From positions 868,001-932,000 of the forward strand of contig CBDFMY010000003.1 of the NCBI GenBank assembly GCA_965249835.1: DNA of 64,000 nt. Direction: 5' to 3'. Shown in pieces: positions 62,825 through 64,000 of the stretch (within the stretch, counting starts at the first letter, position 1; each line of letters opens with the position of its first letter). The translations under genes were made by a program, and so were the position numbers. The notes beneath the pieces were generated by a model. That model did no database searches. It worked only from the letters and a program-made list of their open reading frames with translations, and was not told where the DNA came from. This DNA comes from JAHRAW01 sp965249835 (lineage in GTDB: Bacteria > Pseudomonadota > Gammaproteobacteria > Arenicellales > Poriferihabitantaceae).

Positions 62825-63155
62825 ACCTTGCTGTCCTGAATAATGCCAAAAACATTCTGGACTCGTGGCATGACAAAAAAGGAAGCCGACATAATGATAG
62901 CGGCGTTAGCCGGACTTTTTTTCTCGGTTACTATTGTCTCCCAATCCGTCATTCTCGCCGGCAGGCGGGAATCCAGACGCGGCGAAGCCGCGGGCGGCGG
63001 CTTTGCCGCCGGTAATGATAGCGGCTAACGCCGCTGAGTTTATAACCGGAGTGCCAAATGTTATGAGCCTATACAGTCCGTGTCTGGCAAAACCTTTCCA
63101 GTGATAAAATCCCGGGTGGCAAAATCCGTTTTCACGCGCCCGCCCAATCAGCAAA
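62825..63155. repeat. Intergenic repeats before thrC
   Basis: At about 62840-62900 is an inverted copy of a segment at 30285-30350. Then come 'TCATTCTCGCCGGCAGGCGG' and 'GCGGCGAAGCCGCGGGCGGC' palindromes, and 'TTATGAGCCTATACAGT', also found near 13998. No gene. Confidence 0.6.
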
Positions 63156-64000
63156 GTGCAATACATTAGCACCCGCGGCAACGCGCCGACACTAAACTTT
63201 GAACAAGCCACTCTGGCCGGGCTTGCCGCCGACGGCGGGTTATACCTGCCGCGCGTCTGGCCCAATTTCAGCGAACAAGAAATGCGCGAATTGCGCAATT
63301 TGGAATACGCGCAACTGGCATCTCGCATGGTTGCGCGTTTCAGCGGTGATTGCATTCCGGCTGACACATTGGAGCGGATCAGCACGCAAGCCTGGGGTAA
63401 TTCAGGGGGCAATTTTTCCCACCCGAAAGTAGCACCGCTCAAGCAATTGGACGAATCGTTATATGTAATGGAATTGTTTCATGGTCCGACTTTGGCGTTC
63501 AAAGATTTCGCGTTGCAATTTCTTGGCCGGTTGTTCGGTTACTTCCTCGACCGGCGCGGGCAGCGTTGCACCATCATCGGTGCCACTTCCGGCGACACCG
63601 GTCCGGCCGCCATTGAAGCGGTGCGTGGCATTGATGCAGTGACCTTATATATGCTGCATCCGCATGGCCGGGTGTCCGAAGTGCAACGCCGCCAGATGAC
63701 CACGGTGGTGGAGCGCAACATTCACAACCTCGCGGTGGACGGCGATTTTGACGACTGCCAGAACCTGGTCAAGGCGATGTTCAACGATGCCGAGTTTCGT
63801 GAGCAGCACGCGCTGGCGGCGGTCAATTCCATCAACTGGGCGCGGATTGCGGCGCAGGTTGGGTATTATTTTTACGCCGCGTTGCAACTCGGTGCGCCAC
63901 AGCGCGCGGTTAATTTTGCGGTGCCGACCGGCAATTTCGGTAATGTTTTTGCCGGCTACGCGGCGCGGGAAATGGGACTTCCCATCAATCGCCTGATTAT
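63156..64000 (+). CDS. thrC: Threonine synthase, 3'-truncated by window edge
   Basis: The GTG at 63156 starts 'VQYISTRGNAPTLNFEQATL', the usual threonine synthase N-terminus, and the frame runs to the end of the window (281 codons). 'FHGPTLAFKDFALQFLGRLF' carries the Lys that binds pyridoxal phosphate. 'IGATSGDTGPAAIEAVRG', 'VNSINWARIAAQVGYYF' and 'VPTGNFGNVFAGYAAREMGL' are all standard. It converts O-phosphohomoserine to threonine. The remaining C-terminal third is beyond the window. Confidence 0.95.
   Translation, partial: MQYISTRGNAPTLNFEQATLAGLAADGGLYLPRVWPNFSEQEMRELRNLEYAQLASRMVARFSGDCIPADTLERISTQAWGNSGGNFSHPKVAPLKQLDESLYVMELFHGPTLAFKDFALQFLGRLFGYFLDRRGQRCTIIGATSGDTGPAAIEAVRGIDAVTLYMLHPHGRVSEVQRRQMTTVVERNIHNLAVDGDFDDCQNLVKAMFNDAEFREQHALAAVNSINWARIAAQVGYYFYAALQLGAPQRAVNFAVPTGNFGNVFAGYAAREMGLPINRLI

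Noticed and set aside
1..64000. tRNA and rRNA genes
   Set aside because: No T-loop/acceptor pattern or rRNA-like sequence was noticed in the gaps; a covariance-model scan would be needed to exclude them fully.

Overview
The window reads as a piece of the chromosome of an uncultivated-type gammaproteobacterium. The evidence is the set of housekeeping genes: a GroES/GroEL pair, FxsA, DsbD, ComEC, ParC, a lipoprotein of the BamD type, RluD, NadC and a threonine synthase. The envelope is Gram-negative, shown by beta-barrel porins that end in Phe and by an outer-membrane assembly lipoprotein. Intergenic DNA is unusually rich in dispersed palindromic repeats. Many genes near them are frameshifted or truncated, which suggests a repeat-driven, fluid genome. 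Some single-base indels could instead be assembly or polishing errors. No tRNA, rRNA or CRISPR array was seen.

Region 1 (1-2956) holds two AT-rich accessory genes, the first cut by the window edge, and a creatinase-type M24 family protein. Region 2 (about 3.0-21.7 kb) is the unusual part. It has five porin genes (two broken), eight small coiled-coil/transmembrane proteins of the DUF1640 type (one broken), two mosaic AAA ATPases, a toxin-antitoxin pair whose toxin carries an internal stop, remnants of three different transposases, 154-bp tandem repeats in front of three porins, and an 18-G homopolymer. A recurring unit is visible three times: a porin converging on two tandem DUF1640 genes across a shared bidirectional terminator. 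The copies lie in both orientations and differ in the middle of the porin and in the heptad number of the coiled coil. It looks like a locus that diversifies surface porins by recombination; this is inference.

Region 3 (21.7-31.1 kb) is a surface-glycan neighbourhood: a TPR-sulfotransferase, three glycosyltransferases, a polysaccharide-deacetylase-like protein and a FkbM methyltransferase, with panB among them. Region 4 (31.6-39.0 kb) is an oligopeptide ABC transporter operon of the Yej type (ATPase, binding protein, two permeases), interrupted by an AT-rich gene for a tail-anchored protein of unknown function.

Region 5 (39.2-64.0 kb) is mostly core: comEC; groESL with a clear CIRCE operator; fxsA; dsbD and a TlpA-like thioredoxin (periplasmic thiol chemistry); a potABCD-like polyamine transporter with two tiny membrane-protein ORFs between the binding protein and the first permease; moaE/moaD and moaB (molybdopterin); parC-purC; bamD; rluD; nadC; an AMP-forming acyl-CoA ligase; and the 5' part of thrC running off the window.
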